NCBI RefSeq assembly: GCF_024435355.1
Contig: NZ_JAMJWG010000016.1
Location: 124,001 to 188,000 of the forward strand
DNA length: 64,000 bases
Direction of reading: 5' to 3'
DNA from: Streptomyces odontomachi
GTDB lineage: Bacteria > Actinomycetota > Actinomycetes > Streptomycetales > Streptomycetaceae
Shown here: positions 16,601 to 24,754 of the stretch, piece after piece
Layout of the letters: each line of letters starts with the position of its first letter
Position numbering within the stretch: the first letter of the stretch is position 1
Notes under the pieces: model-generated
The model's input: only the letters and a program-made list of their open reading frames with translations
What the model was told of the DNA's origin: nothing
Database searches by the model: none
Position numbers and translations under genes: made by a program

Positions 16601-18470
16601 GGCACTGGACGCCGTACCGGTGAACGACCCCGGCCGCGGCTTGTACCTGTCCAATCTCGGCATCCGGCTCCAGGCCGAGTTCGACCGGTCCCAGAACGGT
16701 GCGGCGCTGGACGAGGCCATCGTGCTCGCCCGTGACGCGGTCGCGGCGACCAGGCCGGACGACGCGAGAAGTGCCGCGTACCTGAGCAATCTGGCCACGG
16801 CGTTGCGGGTACGACACCGGACGACGGGCGAAGCGGCCGATCTGGAGGAGGCGGCAGACCTCTACCGGCGGGCCGGGCAGATGTCCGAGGCCACACCGGA
16901 GTTGCGCTGTGCGGCCGGCCGGCTGTGGGCCGTCGCGGAGGCCGACCGGGAGAACTGGGCCGGCGCCGCCGGGGGCTTCGCGCTCGCCGTGGAGCAGTTA
17001 CCGCTTCTCGCCGATCGGAACCTGACCGATGCCGACCGTCGGCGACGGACGTCGGAGCTTCCGAATCTGGCCGCTGCCGCCGCGGCGGCAGCCATCAACC
17101 ACGGTGACCTCGGCGTGGCGATGACCATGCTGGAACACGGCCGGGGCCTGCTCCTCGCCGACATCCTGGACACGCAGATCGACCTCAGCGAGCTACGGGA
17201 CCGCGACGCCGCGCTTGCGGATCGCTTCGAACGGGTCCGGAACGACCTCAGCCACCAGTCCTTCCTGCGGCAGTACGGTCCGGAGGAACCCGCCGACGGC
17301 CAAAGCCTCGACACGCTCCACCGGTTGGCAGCGGATCTGGTGCACACCCTCTCCCGCATCCGGACGATCCCGGGCCTGGAGCGCTTCCTGCTGCCCCCGC
17401 TCCTGCCCACGGTCGCACCCGCCGCCACGGACGGACCGGTCGTGGCCATCAACATCAGCATCTACCGGTGCGACGCTCTGGTGCTCACCCCGGACGGCGA
17501 GGTCCTCCTGGTGCCGTTTCCCCACCTCACCATGGACCGGGTCGTCGAGTGCGCGCTCACCGTCTTCCGGGCGACCGGCGCTCCGGACGAGGACTCCAAT
17601 GACGTCCTGCACGAGCAGCTGGCGTGGCTGTGGGATGAGATCGCGGAGCCGGTGCTGGAGCGCCTGGGATACGACCGGCCGCCTGGACCCGGCCAGCAGT
17701 GGCCACGGCTGTGGTGGCTCCCCACCGGCCCCGCCGCGCAGTTGCCGTTGCACGCGGCCGGTCGGCACCGCGCGGGTGGTGCGTCAGGAGGGCGCACCGT
17801 GCTCGACAGGGTGATCTCGTCGTACACCCCCACCCTGCGCGCCCTGCACCACTCCCGGACCAGGGCGACGGACACACCGACGAACGCGGACGTGCTGGCC
17901 GTGGCCATGCCGGACACCCCGTATCTCGTCGAGGCGCCGCTACCGAGGGCCCAGGAAGAGGCGGCGCTGGTCACCCGTGCCCTCCAGAGCTCGAGCGGAC
18001 CGCTGATCGGTCCCCAGGCCACCTGCGCCGAGGTACTCGGACGGCTGGCCACCGCGTCCTGCGCTCATTTCGCCTGCCACGCCGCGAGCGACCTGGGCGA
18101 TCCGTCCGCGAGCTATCTGCTTCTGCACGATGGCCTGATCTCGGTCAGGGACATCGCACGTATGACCCTGGAGCGACCGTGCCTGGCCTACCTGTCCGCA
18201 TGTTCGACCGCCCGCTCCCCGTTGCTCTCCCACGATGACGCCGTGCACATCTCGGCTGTCTTCCAGGCGGTGGGTTACCACCATGTGGTCGGCACCCTGT
18301 GGCCGATCAGCGACTTCATCGCCCCACGGGTCGCACAGTCCGTCTACTCGAAGGTCGCCAGCCAGCCGGAGCAGGTCGCCCACGCACTCCACGAGACCCT
18401 GCACGATTTTCGGAAACGGTACCTTGAGAGCCCTCTGACCTGGGCTTCCCATATCCACATCGGACCTTGA
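13623..18470 (+). CDS. Giant TPR-repeat protein with C-terminal CHAT (caspase-like) domain
   Basis: Protein of about 1615 residues. Residues of roughly 110 to 1130 are more than fifteen degenerate TPR-like repeats of 45-55 residues, each with the pattern NLxxxLxxRF...DLDEAVxxxRxAV. The last 330 residues form a CHAT domain, a caspase/separase-fold cysteine protease: His near residue 1486 in HFACHA and Cys near 1527 in LSACSTA, followed by GTLWPISD. Both catalytic residues are intact. TPR-CHAT proteins act as proteases in type III-E CRISPR (Craspase) and other conflict systems. ATG at 13623 fits the GGGAG spacing; GTG at 13620 is also in frame. Translationally coupled to the membrane-protein gene. 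Confidence 0.9.
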   Translation: MPRDLPPTLDRLVSALDRYLRTHDADIIESAELRESAAELSDRLFGDLTMHAMVGRYHWLCHGHEPADGEHLAAALGHFQMVYDAIPVPLLDLLARRRAEGTSAQAHLNELGSRATQLLQAGLEGKDSARLQQAMSLFDVALSLAPAGHPQRPLVLAGLGAASTELYHHTHDAGDLDRGIEWTGAAARTMPPEDPRRGQTWGNLATALLRRHEHAGSPADLDGAIDALRQSLLSGPADDPERPAQLIRTAEVLHDRFAATRAPADLDEAIDLTRQALAGPGPAPQVRAGWLSNLAATLQARAKLTDDLRDVDQAIEACRQAVALPVTGGTRATALTNLSTALQLRFQTTRDPAELDEAVTAGERAVSGLSVEHARYADCAHNLSAVLQRRAEGTGSPEDIAEAIRLSSLAVARTHEDSPQRPVRLSGLGTALQARFQVTGAVADLDEAVRSLREAVAGGDPDEEQHLALVSNLGALLRARFEQTADPEALAESLALAEQALDATPTGHRYRATYLSNLGEVLQARSERGREGSDLDRAVALLREATAESPPGPRRADSQDALAKALVTRYAHSADPADLTDAIGLTEAALATVPAGRPKRGTFLLSLGVKLLEEHRRTHAPSLLERVIALCEEAIPLIPAAHSDHPAVLATLGRAHLARFNGTKEPAAADRAIDFLGRAAADGRGSAATRARYLSSLALAYRSRARHTDDPVDLDHAVGCAEQATRALSADDPQRATTWHDLATALIERAEHRGAGADLDQAVAAARHAVTETPEDDPERAERMSCLGVALELRFDGSGDPADFDEALSLGRTAVALSAADPDRQPVFLTNLGVRLLTRFRRSADVADLNEAVEHGRRALAGTAAAGDHHVTALSNLAVLLSSRFGHLGHSDDLQEAIALNRRAVAAARVGSGAMAMALANLCSVLRSRFESEGERTDLDEAIEAGREAVDLTPAGHTKRPSYLSMLANALGTRFGHGGDPADGELSITLSRQALDAVPVNDPGRGLYLSNLGIRLQAEFDRSQNGAALDEAIVLARDAVAATRPDDARSAAYLSNLATALRVRHRTTGEAADLEEAADLYRRAGQMSEATPELRCAAGRLWAVAEADRENWAGAAGGFALAVEQLPLLADRNLTDADRRRRTSELPNLAAAAAAAAINHGDLGVAMTMLEHGRGLLLADILDTQIDLSELRDRDAALADRFERVRNDLSHQSFLRQYGPEEPADGQSLDTLHRLAADLVHTLSRIRTIPGLERFLLPPLLPTVAPAATDGPVVAINISIYRCDALVLTPDGEVLLVPFPHLTMDRVVECALTVFRATGAPDEDSNDVLHEQLAWLWDEIAEPVLERLGYDRPPGPGQQWPRLWWLPTGPAAQLPLHAAGRHRAGGASGGRTVLDRVISSYTPTLRALHHSRTRATDTPTNADVLAVAMPDTPYLVEAPLPRAQEEAALVTRALQSSSGPLIGPQATCAEVLGRLATASCAHFACHAASDLGDPSASYLLLHDGLISVRDIARMTLERPCLAYLSACSTARSPLLSHDDAVHISAVFQAVGYHHVVGTLWPISDFIAPRVAQSVYSKVASQPEQVAHALHETLHDFRKRYLESPLTWASHIHIGP

Positions 18471-18665
18471 GGCACCCCTGGCCGTGCCACGCACGACCGG
18501 AACAGCGCCGGGGTGCGCGACCCACGATCCGTGATCGGTCCGGCGGTGTCCACGGCGGCGAGCGGCCCGGTGAACATCGTGTTCGAGTGCGTCCGGACCG
18601 CGGTCGAACGCATGGCTGAACAGTGCGTTACCGGTGCTTCAATGCTGGCGACAACGGGAGGGACG

Positions 18666-19724
18666 ATGTCCGAGCTGGACCGGTCCACAGCCCGTGCGCT
18701 CGCTGTGCTGCGGGGCGGCGGGGACCTGCGGGAGCTACTGGTACTGACCACGCGGCGCCGTCGTCTGGACCTCTCCGACCTGACGCCCGAAGCGCAGGCG
18801 GCGCTGCTGGCCGCGCGCACGCTCGAGGTGTGCCCCTCGACGGCCGCCCTGGCCGCACGCATCACCACCGCGGCGACCACCGGCAGACCGCTCGTGGTCA
18901 AGTTCACCGTGGAGCCGTTCGGTACGGAGTTCCACCTCGGCAACGCGGTGCCGCTGCTGGTACTGAACCGGCTGCATCGCATGGGACACCGTGTGGTCCT
19001 CGTCCTCGGCACCGTGACGGCGAAGGCGGGCGACGCCTCGCGGGGAGCCGCGCCCGGCTCCGTCACGACGGACGAGGAAATCCTCGGCAACTTCGCCGCC
19101 TACCGCGCGCAGGTGGCCCCGTTCGTCGACTTCGAGGCCGTCCGGGTGCGCCACAACGGGGAGTGGCTCGCGCGGGTGCCCCTGCCACGCCTGTTGGCCC
19201 TGGCCGCCCACGTGCCGACGTCGCTGTGGCGCGGCGATGCTCCGACGACCGTGGCGCAGATGCTGTACGCGGTGGCGAAGACGATGGACTCGCTGGAGAT
19301 CGGGGCCGATGTGGAGGTCGGCGGCAGCTACCTGACCGACGCCATGGCCGTGTGCCGCCACGTCATGGCGGCGGCCGGCGCCGAACCCGAGATCGCGCTG
19401 GCCACACCGCTGATCGAAGGTGTCGGGGGCGGCACGCTGATGAGCGCCTCCCGAGGCAACCACGTGCCGCTGTCGGCCTGCGCGCAGGACGTGTTCGCGC
19501 GGCTGAACTCCGCACCCCACCACCTCGTCCCGTCCTACCTGCGGACGCTGACGGAATGGCGGGACGTCGAGATCGACGCTGCCCGGCACGAGCTGGCCCC
19601 GACCGCCCTGCGGGCCCTGGCCGCGGCCGACGTCACCGCCGCACTGCACGGGTACGAGGCGGCACTCCACGAGTGGGACGCGCACGGTCCCACGACGAAA
19701 AAGAAGCGCCGCGGCAACCGGTGA
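18666..19724 (+). CDS. Tyrosyl-tRNA-synthetase-like enzyme (class I catalytic domain only)
   Basis: About 352 residues resembling the catalytic core of tyrosyl-tRNA synthetase. The nucleotide-binding HIGH element appears as EFHLGNAVPLLVLNRLHRMGHRV, followed by VLGTVTAKAGD, and the second half holds the connective QVAPFVDF stretch and a degenerate KMSKS-like LMSASRGN. No tRNA anticodon-binding or S4 domain follows; the C-terminus is a basic KKKRR tail. It is therefore probably not a housekeeping synthetase but a paralogue that activates an amino acid for another acceptor. ATG 18666 is chosen for GGGAGGG just upstream. It is followed 77 bases later by an ATP-grasp ligase gene, suggesting joint work on an amide or ester bond. 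Confidence 0.75.
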   Translation: MSELDRSTARALAVLRGGGDLRELLVLTTRRRRLDLSDLTPEAQAALLAARTLEVCPSTAALAARITTAATTGRPLVVKFTVEPFGTEFHLGNAVPLLVLNRLHRMGHRVVLVLGTVTAKAGDASRGAAPGSVTTDEEILGNFAAYRAQVAPFVDFEAVRVRHNGEWLARVPLPRLLALAAHVPTSLWRGDAPTTVAQMLYAVAKTMDSLEIGADVEVGGSYLTDAMAVCRHVMAAAGAEPEIALATPLIEGVGGGTLMSASRGNHVPLSACAQDVFARLNSAPHHLVPSYLRTLTEWRDVEIDAARHELAPTALRALAAADVTAALHGYEAALHEWDAHGPTTKKKRRGNR

Positions 19725-19801
19725 CGGCCACACCCGGCACTCCTGGGTGTGCCGATCCCCCGAACAACCGCGGTCGACCCACGAAGAAAGGTATGGACCC
19801 G

Positions 19802-21037
19802 ATGAAGGTCCTCATGCTGCGTCACAACCTGCACCAGCTCGTGCTGGACCAGGCCGACGAGGTGTACGCGGTCTTGGACCGGTCCGCGGGCTGCCGCGCG
19901 CTGCCGCCGGAGACCCTGCGGAGGTTCGCGGGCGTGTACCGGGTGTCCTCCTACGACTCGCTGGAGGAGCTGAGCGCGGTGGCGGGTGACCTGCTGACCC
20001 GCGGCACCGGCATCGACCGGGTCGTCAGCTTCGCCGAGTTCACCCAGTACGCCGCCGGCTACCTGGCGCACCTGCTCGGGCTGGAGCACTTCTCCCCGAT
20101 CCTCGCGCTCGCCACCCGCGACAAGCGCGTGACAAAGGCGCTGGCCGCCCGGGCCGGACTGCCCGTCGCACGGTGGTTCTCGATCCCCGACATCACCGAC
20201 GCTCCCGATCCGTCGGTGATCGAGGAGGCGGTGGGCTTCCCGCTCGTCCTCAAGCCCGCCGGGGGCTGGGGCACGCTCTCCACCGTCAAGGTGCACGGGC
20301 GGGCGGAGCTGGCGGACGTCCTGGCGGGCTACACGACCGAGGCCGAACTCGTGACACAGCAGGCGTTGGTGGAGGAGTTCATCGACGGCGAGGAGTTCCA
20401 CGTCGACGCCGTGTGGCGGGACGGCACGCCGTGGATCTTCCACATCAGCCGGTACCTGTCTCCGCGGCTGCACGCCTGGACCCGGCACACGCCGCACGGC
20501 TCGGTGCTGCTCGCGGAGCGCGACCACCCCGAACTGCACGAGCAGGTCAGGCAGTTGCACCTGCGACTGAACAAGGCGCTCGGCCTGGAGCGCGGCGCGA
20601 CCCACCTGGAAGTCTTCCGGGAGCACGGCACCGGGCGGCTGCTCGTCTCGGAGATCGCCTCACGCGTGGGCGGGGCAAACATTTCCGACATCGTGGCCGC
20701 ACGCCAGGGGGTGCACGGCGGCGTGGTGGCACTGCACGAACTGCTGGACGGCGACCTGTCGGCGTTGCCCTTCACCGAGGGCTCCTTCGCGTCGGTCGGC
20801 GGTCTGTGGCTGGTGCCGGAACGCTCCGGCCGCGTCGCCGCGCTACCCAGCCGTGCGGAGCTGCTGGCCCACCCGAACGTCATCGACGCCGCCGTGTACC
20901 GGCAGCCGGGCGACACGGTGGAGGTGACCCATCCGTCCGCCTGGTGCGTGATGATGGTGGTCGGCGCCGATTCGGAAGCCGAACTCCTCAAAGCCGTCGA
21001 TGAGTTGATGTCGACCTACCGGGTCGAGATGGCCTGA
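19802..21037 (+). CDS. ATP-grasp family ligase
   Basis: ATP-grasp enzyme of about 411 residues, likely forming an amide or carboxyl-thiol bond through an acyl phosphate. Visible landmarks are the N-terminal pre-ATP domain, DKRVTKALAARAGLPVARW, the lysine loop FPLVLKPAGGWGTLSTVKV, the lid QQALVEEFIDGEEFHVDAVW, and the metal-binding LLVSEIASRVGGANISD near residue 290. Substrate unknown. Start ATG 19802 lies ten bases behind AAAGG; ATG 19793 in the same frame is too close to it. It ends 64 bases before the convergent LLM oxidoreductase gene. With the TyrRS-like gene it forms a two-gene plus-strand unit of the biosynthetic cluster. Confidence 0.85.
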   Translation: MKVLMLRHNLHQLVLDQADEVYAVLDRSAGCRALPPETLRRFAGVYRVSSYDSLEELSAVAGDLLTRGTGIDRVVSFAEFTQYAAGYLAHLLGLEHFSPILALATRDKRVTKALAARAGLPVARWFSIPDITDAPDPSVIEEAVGFPLVLKPAGGWGTLSTVKVHGRAELADVLAGYTTEAELVTQQALVEEFIDGEEFHVDAVWRDGTPWIFHISRYLSPRLHAWTRHTPHGSVLLAERDHPELHEQVRQLHLRLNKALGLERGATHLEVFREHGTGRLLVSEIASRVGGANISDIVAARQGVHGGVVALHELLDGDLSALPFTEGSFASVGGLWLVPERSGRVAALPSRAELLAHPNVIDAAVYRQPGDTVEVTHPSAWCVMMVVGADSEAELLKAVDELMSTYRVEMA

Positions 21038-21100
21038 GCCCGACGGGAGAGGGCCGCCAGGGCGTGCGTCGAGCCGCCGTGGCGGCCCTCCGGGGTCGGC

Positions 21101-22060
21101 CTATCGGGTCGGGGCCGCCCGAGCGGCCAACGCCCGGACGGCGGGCGCGACCTCGGTCGCGACGAGTTCGAGCGTCTGCCAGTCCACCGGCGCCTTGACG
21201 GCGAGCAGGAAGTCCCGCACGCCCATCCGCACGTACGGCCGCAGGGCCTCGACGCACTCCTGTGCCGTGCCGAAGCTGAGGTACTGCGCCCGCAGCGCCT
21301 CGGGGGTGTCCGCCAGTTCCGTCGCCGTCCTACGGGCCGTCTCGGCAGCGTTGCGGGTGACGACCGCGCGGAACGTGATGGACTTGCGGACGTCGTGGGG
21401 GTCCCGGCCGACGGCGGCGCAGGCGGCGTCGAAGGCGTCCGCCTTGCGCCGGTACAGCTCGGGGGAGAACGGCAGCGCGTTCCAGACGTCGGCGTGCCGG
21501 GCGGCGATGCCCACGGTGCGGCGGATGCCGTCGCCTCCGACGATCAGCGGCAGGTGGGACTGCAACGGCTTGGGCGCGAGGCGCGCCCGCTCCAGCCGGA
21601 CGTGCCTGCCGGTGAACGTGGTCTCGTCGTCCGTCCACAGCCGGCGCAGGACCGTGCAGGTCTCTTCCAGCATGTCCAGGCGCACCCGCGCCGGCGGGAA
21701 CGGGATGCCGTACTGCTCGTAGGCGCGGTCGGTGCCGCCGGCCCCGACACCGAACTCCAGCCGGCCGCCGCAGACATGGTCGAGGGTGGCGGCGATGTTC
21801 GCGGTGAGCGCCGGATGCCGCCAGGTGACGGGCGAGACCAGCATGGCGCACCGGATCCGCCGGGTTCGGGCGGCCAGCGCGGCGAGCAGGGTGTTGCCCT
21901 CGAAACAGGGCCAGTCGGGTGGGAAAGCCCACGGTCGCAGGAAGTCGAACACCGATATCCAGTCGTACTCCAGGTCCTCGGAGCGTTCCCACAACTCCAG
22001 ACAGGCCTCGAAACTGCCGTGCAACTGTCCGGAGTGCACGCCGAAGCGTATGCCGGCCAT
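21101..22060 (-). CDS. LLM-class flavin/F420-dependent oxidoreductase 1
   Basis: Luciferase-like monooxygenase-fold protein, 319 residues, TIM-barrel type. Typical stretches are FGVHSGQLHG at the start, DWISVFDFLRPW, AMLVSPVTWRHPALTANIAATLDHVCGGRLEFGVGAGG and the late PLIVGGDGIRRTVGIAARHADVWN. Relatives use F420 or FMN for hydride transfer or oxygenation. It is the last gene of the minus-strand operon; its ATG lies two bases after the stop codon of the second LLM gene. The two LLM proteins share little beyond the fold and probably act on different steps. Confidence 0.88.
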   Translation of the reverse strand: MAGIRFGVHSGQLHGSFEACLELWERSEDLEYDWISVFDFLRPWAFPPDWPCFEGNTLLAALAARTRRIRCAMLVSPVTWRHPALTANIAATLDHVCGGRLEFGVGAGGTDRAYEQYGIPFPPARVRLDMLEETCTVLRRLWTDDETTFTGRHVRLERARLAPKPLQSHLPLIVGGDGIRRTVGIAARHADVWNALPFSPELYRRKADAFDAACAAVGRDPHDVRKSITFRAVVTRNAAETARRTATELADTPEALRAQYLSFGTAQECVEALRPYVRMGVRDFLLAVKAPVDWQTLELVATEVAPAVRALAARAAPTR

Positions 22061-22062
22061 GC

Positions 22063-22935
22063 TCAGAGCTCCCTGACGGTCGGGACGACCCGCTCGCCGA
22101 GCAGGGCCAGCGGTTCGATGCTCTCCACCCGGGGGACGCCGCCGATCACCGTCTGGATGCCGAGTTGCGCCAGGGCGCCCAGGTCGTCCAGGATCCGGGG
22201 GACATCACGGCCGCCCGGGCCCGGGTCCAGCACGTAGTAGGCGCTCTTCTCGACACTGTCGTAGTCCCGGCCCTCCCGCTCGCAGTGCTCCCGGAGCACC
22301 TCCAGCTTGCGCGGCAGGTCCGGGCCGGGGAAGAGGTTGCACACCTGGGCGTACTTCGCGACCATCCGCAGCGTCTTGCGCTCGCCCATGCCGCCGATCA
22401 TGATCGGCGGATGCGGCCGGGACAGCGGCTGCGGCGAGTTGAGCGTGCGTGCGGCGTGCACATGCGTGCCGTCGAACGGCTCGTCGCCCGGCGCCCACAT
22501 GCGTAGGCACAGGCGCAGGGTGTCCTCCAGCCATTCGAACCGCTCAGCGACCGGCGGGAACGGCAGCCCGAGGCCGTGGTTCTCCTCGGCGTTCCAACCG
22601 GCGCCGATACCGAGCACGGCCCGGCCGCCGGAGAGCACGTCGAGCGTGCTGACGGTCTTGGCCAGCAGGCCCGGGTGCCGGTGGGTGACCGCGGTGACCA
22701 GCGTCATCAGGTGCGCCCGTGAGGTGTGGGCGGCGAGGAAGCCCAGGGTGGTGTACGCCTCCAGCATCTCCTGCTCGGCCGGGCCGACCGAGCTGACCTG
22801 GAAGAGGTGGTCGGCCACCGCGATGTAGGCGAACCCGGCGGCGTCCGCCTCGGCCGCGACCCGGCCCAGCTGCGGCCCCAGTCGCGCCGGTCCGCCGGAC
22901 CAGGTGAAGTCCCTGATCTGAACGCCGAGTCTCAT
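22063..22935 (-). CDS. LLM-class flavin/F420-dependent oxidoreductase 2
   Basis: Second luciferase-like oxidoreductase, 290 residues, with the F420-type features IRDFTWSGGPARLGP, FAYIAVADHLFQV, LMTLVTAVTHRHPGLLAKTVSTLDVLSGGRAVLGIGAGW and HPPIMIGGMGERKTLRMVAKYAQVCN. The shorter length and the MIGG motif resemble F420-dependent reductases of biosynthetic clusters. It lies 24 bases downstream of the epimerase-like gene and two bases upstream of LLM 1. Confidence 0.88.
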   Translation of the reverse strand: MRLGVQIRDFTWSGGPARLGPQLGRVAAEADAAGFAYIAVADHLFQVSSVGPAEQEMLEAYTTLGFLAAHTSRAHLMTLVTAVTHRHPGLLAKTVSTLDVLSGGRAVLGIGAGWNAEENHGLGLPFPPVAERFEWLEDTLRLCLRMWAPGDEPFDGTHVHAARTLNSPQPLSRPHPPIMIGGMGERKTLRMVAKYAQVCNLFPGPDLPRKLEVLREHCEREGRDYDSVEKSAYYVLDPGPGGRDVPRILDDLGALAQLGIQTVIGGVPRVESIEPLALLGERVVPTVREL

Positions 22936-22959
22936 CGTTCCTCCTGACGCCGACGGCGG

Positions 22960-23943
22960 TCACTCCGCCGTGAACTCGTGCACGGTGCGACGGTGGTAGA
23001 CCTGCCCGGGGTCCAGCCGCACGGACGGGAAGTCGGGCCGGTTCGGCGCGTCGGGCAGCGCACTGGTCTGGAGGCAGATCCCGGCGCGGGGGCGGGCGAA
23101 GCGGTCAGCGGTGTAGACGCCGGTGCCCGGTGCGTCGGTGCGGACCCGCATCACCCGACCGCTGCCCGGATGTGCGAGCTCGATCGTCTCGTCGGCGCCG
23201 TCCAGCACGAAGAATCGGTCGATCGCGGTGCCTCGCAGGGGCCTGCTCCGGGTGAAATCGTGCTCGGTGCCGTGCACCGGTTCGGGCTGCCCGGCCACCG
23301 GCACCATCCGCTCGCCGAACCGGATCGCGCGTGAGCCGCCGATGCGCAGGGTGTGCTCGTCGATGGTGCCCTCGCCCGCGAGGTTCCAGTAGGTGTGGTT
23401 GGTGAGGTCCACCACGGTGGGCCGGGTGGTGGTGGCCCGGTGCTCGAACTCGATGCCGTGCTCGACGAGCCGGTACACGGTCCACGCGGTCAGCTCGCCC
23501 GGATAGCCCTGGTCACCGTCCGGACTGACCAGGCGCAGGGTGAGGGATGCCGTCGCCGGGTCGGGCTCGGCCTCCCACACCATGCGGGAGAAACCCTCCC
23601 GCCCGCCGTGCATGTGGTGTCCGCGATCGTTGAGGTCGAGCCGGTGCTCGACTCCGTCGAGCACGAACCGGCCGTGGCCGACGTTGCGCGAGAAGCGTCC
23701 GACCGTGGCACCGAGGTAGGGGTTCCTCGGGTCCTCGTAGCCGGCCAGGTCACGAAAGCCCAACGCGACGTTGACCGGGTCGCCGTCCCGGCCCGGCACC
23801 CACAGCTCGGTCAGGGTGGCCCCGTATGTCCAGATCACGGCCCGCAGACCGTGGCCGCCGGCGAGTTCGTAGGCGTCGACCCGGCGCGGGCCCTGGCGGG
23901 TGGAGCCCGCGGTGACGCCGACCGGGCGGCGGGAGATCGGCAT
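22960..23943 (-). CDS. Aldose 1-epimerase (GalM) fold protein with Glu-to-Gln active-site change
   Basis: Galactose-mutarotase family protein of 327 residues. The fold motifs are present: NPYLGATVGRFSRNVGHG, HHMHGG with its substrate-binding His, and NHTYWNLAG with the general-acid His (residue 183). The usual GxxLETQ motif that provides the catalytic-base Glu reads GICLQTSALPDAPN here, with Gln292. Ordinary mutarotase chemistry is therefore doubtful; the protein may bind a sugar-like or other substrate or catalyse a different isomerisation. It sits one base after the PhyH-type dioxygenase gene in the seven-gene operon, far from any sugar catabolism gene. Confidence 0.85.
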   Translation of the reverse strand: MPISRRPVGVTAGSTRQGPRRVDAYELAGGHGLRAVIWTYGATLTELWVPGRDGDPVNVALGFRDLAGYEDPRNPYLGATVGRFSRNVGHGRFVLDGVEHRLDLNDRGHHMHGGREGFSRMVWEAEPDPATASLTLRLVSPDGDQGYPGELTAWTVYRLVEHGIEFEHRATTTRPTVVDLTNHTYWNLAGEGTIDEHTLRIGGSRAIRFGERMVPVAGQPEPVHGTEHDFTRSRPLRGTAIDRFFVLDGADETIELAHPGSGRVMRVRTDAPGTGVYTADRFARPRAGICLQTSALPDAPNRPDFPSVRLDPGQVYHRRTVHEFTAE

Positions 23944-23944
23944 G

Positions 23945-24736
23945 TCAGATGTCCAGGACGAACCGGGCCGCGGGGCTCAGCCGGGCGCGGGTCTCCGGGC
24001 GTGCGTACCGCGCCTGGTCGAGCTGCTGCGGGTTCCCGCGGCGGGTGAAGTAGGCGTGCAGGGCGCGCCGCGGGGAACCCGTGCGGTTGCGCGTGCCGCC
24101 GTGCCAGAGATGTCCGTTGAAGAGCAGCAGCGAGCCGGCGGGAGCCAGCACCAGGCGTTCGTCCGGATGCGGCGCGAAGGGGTCGTCGAGGGCCTCCTCG
24201 GGAGCCCGGCCCCAGCGGTGTGAGCCGGGGACGACGCGGGTGGCGCCGTTCTCCTCGACGAAGTCGTCCAGGAACCACATGGAGTTGCACGCCTGGTACA
24301 CCCCCGGAGCGGGGCTCTCGCCGGACCAGTCCGCGTGCAGCGCCTGGTGTCCCTCGCCGGGCAGCGCGGCCCGGCTGCTCACCGACGAGAGTGTGAAGTC
24401 GTCGAGGATGTGGGCCACCCCGGCGAGCAGCACGGGGCTGGTGAAACACACGTCGAACTCCGTGCCCTTGTTCACCAGGTCGGACAGCCGCATGGTGCCG
24501 GACTCCTGGCCGACCTCGCTGCCCCCGCGGGCGCCTTCCGCCGCGGTCAACCGGGCCAGGCGGGCGCGGAAGGCCTCCAGCATCGTCGGGGTGAAGACAT
24601 CGGGGAGGAACGCGTAGCCGTCCTCGTCGAGGCGCTCGATGACGTCCGGTCCCGGCATCCCGGGCCGGACGCCCAGCTCCGCCAGGGTCCGACCGATGCC
24701 GGCGTCGGTGCACGAACCGGTCCGCACGGTGGTCAC
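23945..24736 (-). CDS. PhyH-type Fe(II)/2-oxoglutarate dioxygenase
   Basis: Phytanoyl-CoA dioxygenase family, 263 residues. The iron-binding facial triad is visible as HADW (His and Asp) and the distal HGGTRNRTGSPRR, whose His binds iron and whose Arg binds 2-oxoglutarate; QALHADWSGE and CNSMWFLDDFVEENGATRVVPGSH are standard family text. It probably hydroxylates or otherwise oxidises a cluster intermediate. GTG at 24736 has GAGGAGAG at good distance. Coupled closely to the CysRS-like gene upstream (18 bases) and the GalM-like gene downstream (1 base). Confidence 0.9.
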   Translation of the reverse strand: MTTVRTGSCTDAGIGRTLAELGVRPGMPGPDVIERLDEDGYAFLPDVFTPTMLEAFRARLARLTAAEGARGGSEVGQESGTMRLSDLVNKGTEFDVCFTSPVLLAGVAHILDDFTLSSVSSRAALPGEGHQALHADWSGESPAPGVYQACNSMWFLDDFVEENGATRVVPGSHRWGRAPEEALDDPFAPHPDERLVLAPAGSLLLFNGHLWHGGTRNRTGSPRRALHAYFTRRGNPQQLDQARYARPETRARLSPAARFVLDI

Positions 24737-24754
24737 AGGTCTCTCCTCACGTCG

